Made by a program: the position numbers and the translations under genes | Source of the DNA: Vibrio madracius | GTDB taxonomy: Bacteria > Pseudomonadota > Gammaproteobacteria > Enterobacterales > Vibrionaceae | Assembly: GCA_000695745.1 (NCBI GenBank) | Contig: ASHK01000219.1 | Span: 1-7,087, forward strand | Direction of reading: 5' to 3' | DNA: 7,087 bases | Notes under the pieces: model-generated | Told to the model about the DNA's origin: nothing | Database searches by the model: none | What the model saw: only the letters and a program-made list of their open reading frames with translations | Shown: piece after piece, positions 5,392 to 7,087 of the stretch | How the letters are laid out: each line of letters opens with the position of its first letter | Numbering within the stretch: position 1 is the stretch's first letter

Positions 5392-7087
5392 ATGCCTCAC
5401 GCGCTTCTACCCAATATCACGCAATTTCTATGTAGCGTTGATCCGTTCGATAAACTTCCCAAAGAGCTGGTTCGTAAGGTCGCTGCAGAAATAAAAATCA
5501 CCTATTTGGGTAAGGGTGAGGTGATTGACCCATGTAACGGGCAATCTGGGCTTAGTGGAGAAGGGGAGAATTTGCCGAAAAGCCAACAGAAGTTTCTATA
5601 TGTCATTCGAACTGGCTCTATGGAGCAACGCAAAACCGATGGTGTGCTTCGCGCAAGACTGGGAAGTGAAGATTTGTTTGGCTTTACTTTTCTCGATGAT
5701 CAAGTTTCTAAAGAGGCGGGTTATCAAGCGGTTGCCATCGAAAATACGCTTCTATATTTAATCCCTCATTCTACGCTTGAAACCATCTTTAAACGTAATC
5801 CAGAGTACGCGGAACACTTTGCTTCTCAAGCGCAAGTTCGCCTTAAATCTGCACTAGATGTTGTTTGGTCCAATAAAGAAAAAGGTCTGTTTATTAAAAA
5901 GGTGTCTGACGTGGCGAGTGGAGTCATTGCGATTGTTGATGCCTCTATGTCGATTAAAGATGTCGCACACGAAATGCGAGTTGTTAAACGATCTTCAACT
6001 GCAGTGGTGTGTGACAACGGCAAGTTAGTTGGCCTGATGACGGATCGTGATATGACCAAACGAGTCATCGCAGAAGGCCATGATAACAGTGCTCCGATTA
6101 GGGATGTGATGACGCCTAATCCACTAACAGTCAGCCCAAACGATCTGGTTTTGCATGCCGCATCATTGATGATGCAACATAATGTTCGGGGTTACCCGTT
6201 GTTTCTGAGGGTAAAGTGGTGGGCCTGCTGACCACTTCGCACTTGGTGCAGAATCATCGCATGCAAGCGATATTTCTTATCGAAAAAATCAAATACGCTA
6301 CCAGTGTTCGTAACATGGCGAGTTTCACCACGGAACGTCAGGCCATATTTGAAGCTCTAGTAGAAGGAAATGTCGCACCTGAGATCATAGGTCGGGTAAT
6401 GTCGATGATTATGGATGCGTACAATCGTCGAATTATTCAGATTGCGATTGATAAACTGGGGGAGCCACCATGTCATTTTTCGTGGATAGTTGCAGGCTCT
6501 CACGCTCGAAATGAAGTTCACATGCTTTCGGACCAAGACAATGCAATCATTCTTAGTGATGAGGCGACCGAGAATGACAAAGTCTACTTCCGCCACTTAT
6601 CACAGTATGTCTCAAATGGGCTTGCTGCTTGCGGATATCATTTGTGTCCAGGTAAATATATGGCAGCTACGCCCAAATGGTGTCAGCCATTGTCGACATG
6701 GAAACACTATTATAAAAAATGGGTATCGAACCCTGAGTACGAAAGACTGCTGAATATCAGCGTGTTCTTGGAAATTCGCTGCGTTTATGGTGAAGCGAGC
6801 TACGCCGATATATTACGCGATGAACTTCACTCCAACATTCGTAGCAACCGTGAGTTTTTAGGGATCTTGACTCGAGATGCTATTAATACGTCACCCCCTC
6901 TTGGTGTTTTTAACAGCCTAGTGCTGGAAAAACAGGCGAGAACAAGAAAACTCTGAATATAAAAAAATACGCGATAAACCTCGTTATTGATTTAGCGCGT
7001 ATTTACGGTCTTGCCGTAGAATGCGACTCGTCGAATACCGACGAACGATTCACTCAAGCCAATGAGCAAGGCATGTTAAGTGATGAC
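5392..7087 (+). CDS. cNMP-binding/CBS-pair/DUF294 nucleotidyltransferase-like signalling protein, two frameshifts as written, runs off the right edge
   Basis: Cytoplasmic multidomain protein whose family members carry a cyclic-nucleotide-type sensor, a CBS pair binding adenosine nucleotides, and a nucleotidyltransferase-like domain; the target is not established. Residues about 20-140 are the cNMP-binding-like domain (LYVIRTGSMEQ, DLFGFTFLDD). CBS 1 is about 168-230 (GKLVGLMTDRDMTKRV) and CBS 2 about 237-290 (VMTPNPLTVSPND). The nucleotidyltransferase-like domain follows, with GSHARNEVHMLSDQDNA giving the G-S-x2-R and D-Q-D residues; DUF294_C begins near the window end. As written the frame stops at 6231 and again at 6956. 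Restoring one base at 6192-6193 and one at 6928-6932 keeps it open to the edge (about 566 of perhaps 620 residues). In related bacteria such genes often neighbour an exonuclease gene and acetate genes, which would lie outside the window. Confidence 0.88.
6192..6193 (+). other. First frameshift site in the DUF294 gene: one T missing
   Basis: The upstream frame reads MMQHNVRG, then turns into YPLFLRVKWWAC and stops at 6231. Adding one T (GGTTACCC to GGTTTACCC) gives LPVVSEGKVVGLLTTSHLVQ, a normal end of a second CBS domain, and joins directly to the frame open until 6956. Confidence 0.88.
6928..6932 (+). other. Second frameshift site in the DUF294 gene: one A missing in a five-A run
   Basis: The frame reads VFNSLVLEK, then QARTRKL and a stop at 6956. 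With six A bases instead of five it continues as T-GENKKTLNIKKYAINL, then VIDLARIYGLAVE, to the window edge. This open continuation fits the C-terminal DUF294 region. Confidence 0.85.

Noticed and set aside
5332..5394. Longer start of the DUF294 protein at 5332
   Set aside because: The extra 20 residues would come from DNA upstream of the -10 promoter; the ATG at 5392 has GGAG at the right distance.
6216..6956. Separate gene starting at the ATG at 6216
   Set aside because: It is the direct continuation of the CBS/DUF294 protein after a one-base break; the ATG lies inside the second CBS domain and has no ribosome site.
1..7087. CRISPR array, transposon, tRNA or rRNA genes, phage or toxin-antitoxin genes
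   Set aside because: No repeated spacers, terminal inverted repeats, transposase motifs, tRNA-like folds or related protein motifs were seen on either strand.

Overview
The window looks like chromosomal DNA of a marine gamma-proteobacterium, most likely a Vibrio or close relative. This rests on the gene order betI-betB-betA, the moderate-to-low GC, the protein sequence style, and the pairing of choline/betaine genes with uronate-type genes. The assignment is by recognition only, with no database search.

Layout, left to right. Positions 1-2758 (minus strand) hold a choline-to-glycine-betaine operon read right to left: betI (TetR-type repressor), betB (betaine aldehyde dehydrogenase) and the start of betA (choline dehydrogenase, running off the left edge). 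A near-perfect 20-bp palindrome just upstream of betI is the obvious BetI operator. Positions 2759-3192 are a 434-bp spacer with the bet promoter region on one side and a strong hairpin ending the kdgF transcript on the other. Positions 3193-4252 (minus) hold a two-gene unit, a FadR-type GntR regulator followed after 22 bp by a KdgF-like cupin. Positions 4253-4540 form a divergent control region with a 23-bp near-perfect palindrome and four copies of the heptamer GTGATAG. Positions 4541-5260 (plus) encode a second FadR-type regulator, clearly a paralogue of the first, followed by a textbook terminator at 5293-5322. From 5392 to the right edge (plus) runs a cNMP-binding/CBS/DUF294 nucleotidyltransferase-like signalling protein behind an extended -10 promoter.

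The left genes work together: choline is oxidised by BetA to betaine aldehyde and by BetB to the osmoprotectant glycine betaine, with BetI sensing choline. The middle unit probably belongs to uronate (alginate or pectin breakdown product) metabolism. KdgF linearises unsaturated uronates, and the two paralogous regulators probably sense sugar acids, but no catabolic or transport gene of such a pathway lies inside the window.

The most striking feature of the sequence as written is a set of single-base losses that break otherwise normal genes: one in betA, one in betB and two in the DUF294 gene. All have the same sign and most fall in short homopolymers. Restoring one base at each returns full family-like proteins (exactly 486 codons for betB). 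The tail of betI may be affected by a run-length error too. This points to sequencing or assembly error rather than real decay. I see no convincing unknown defence or mobile system here; the most promising new biology is the control region between the two paralogous regulators.
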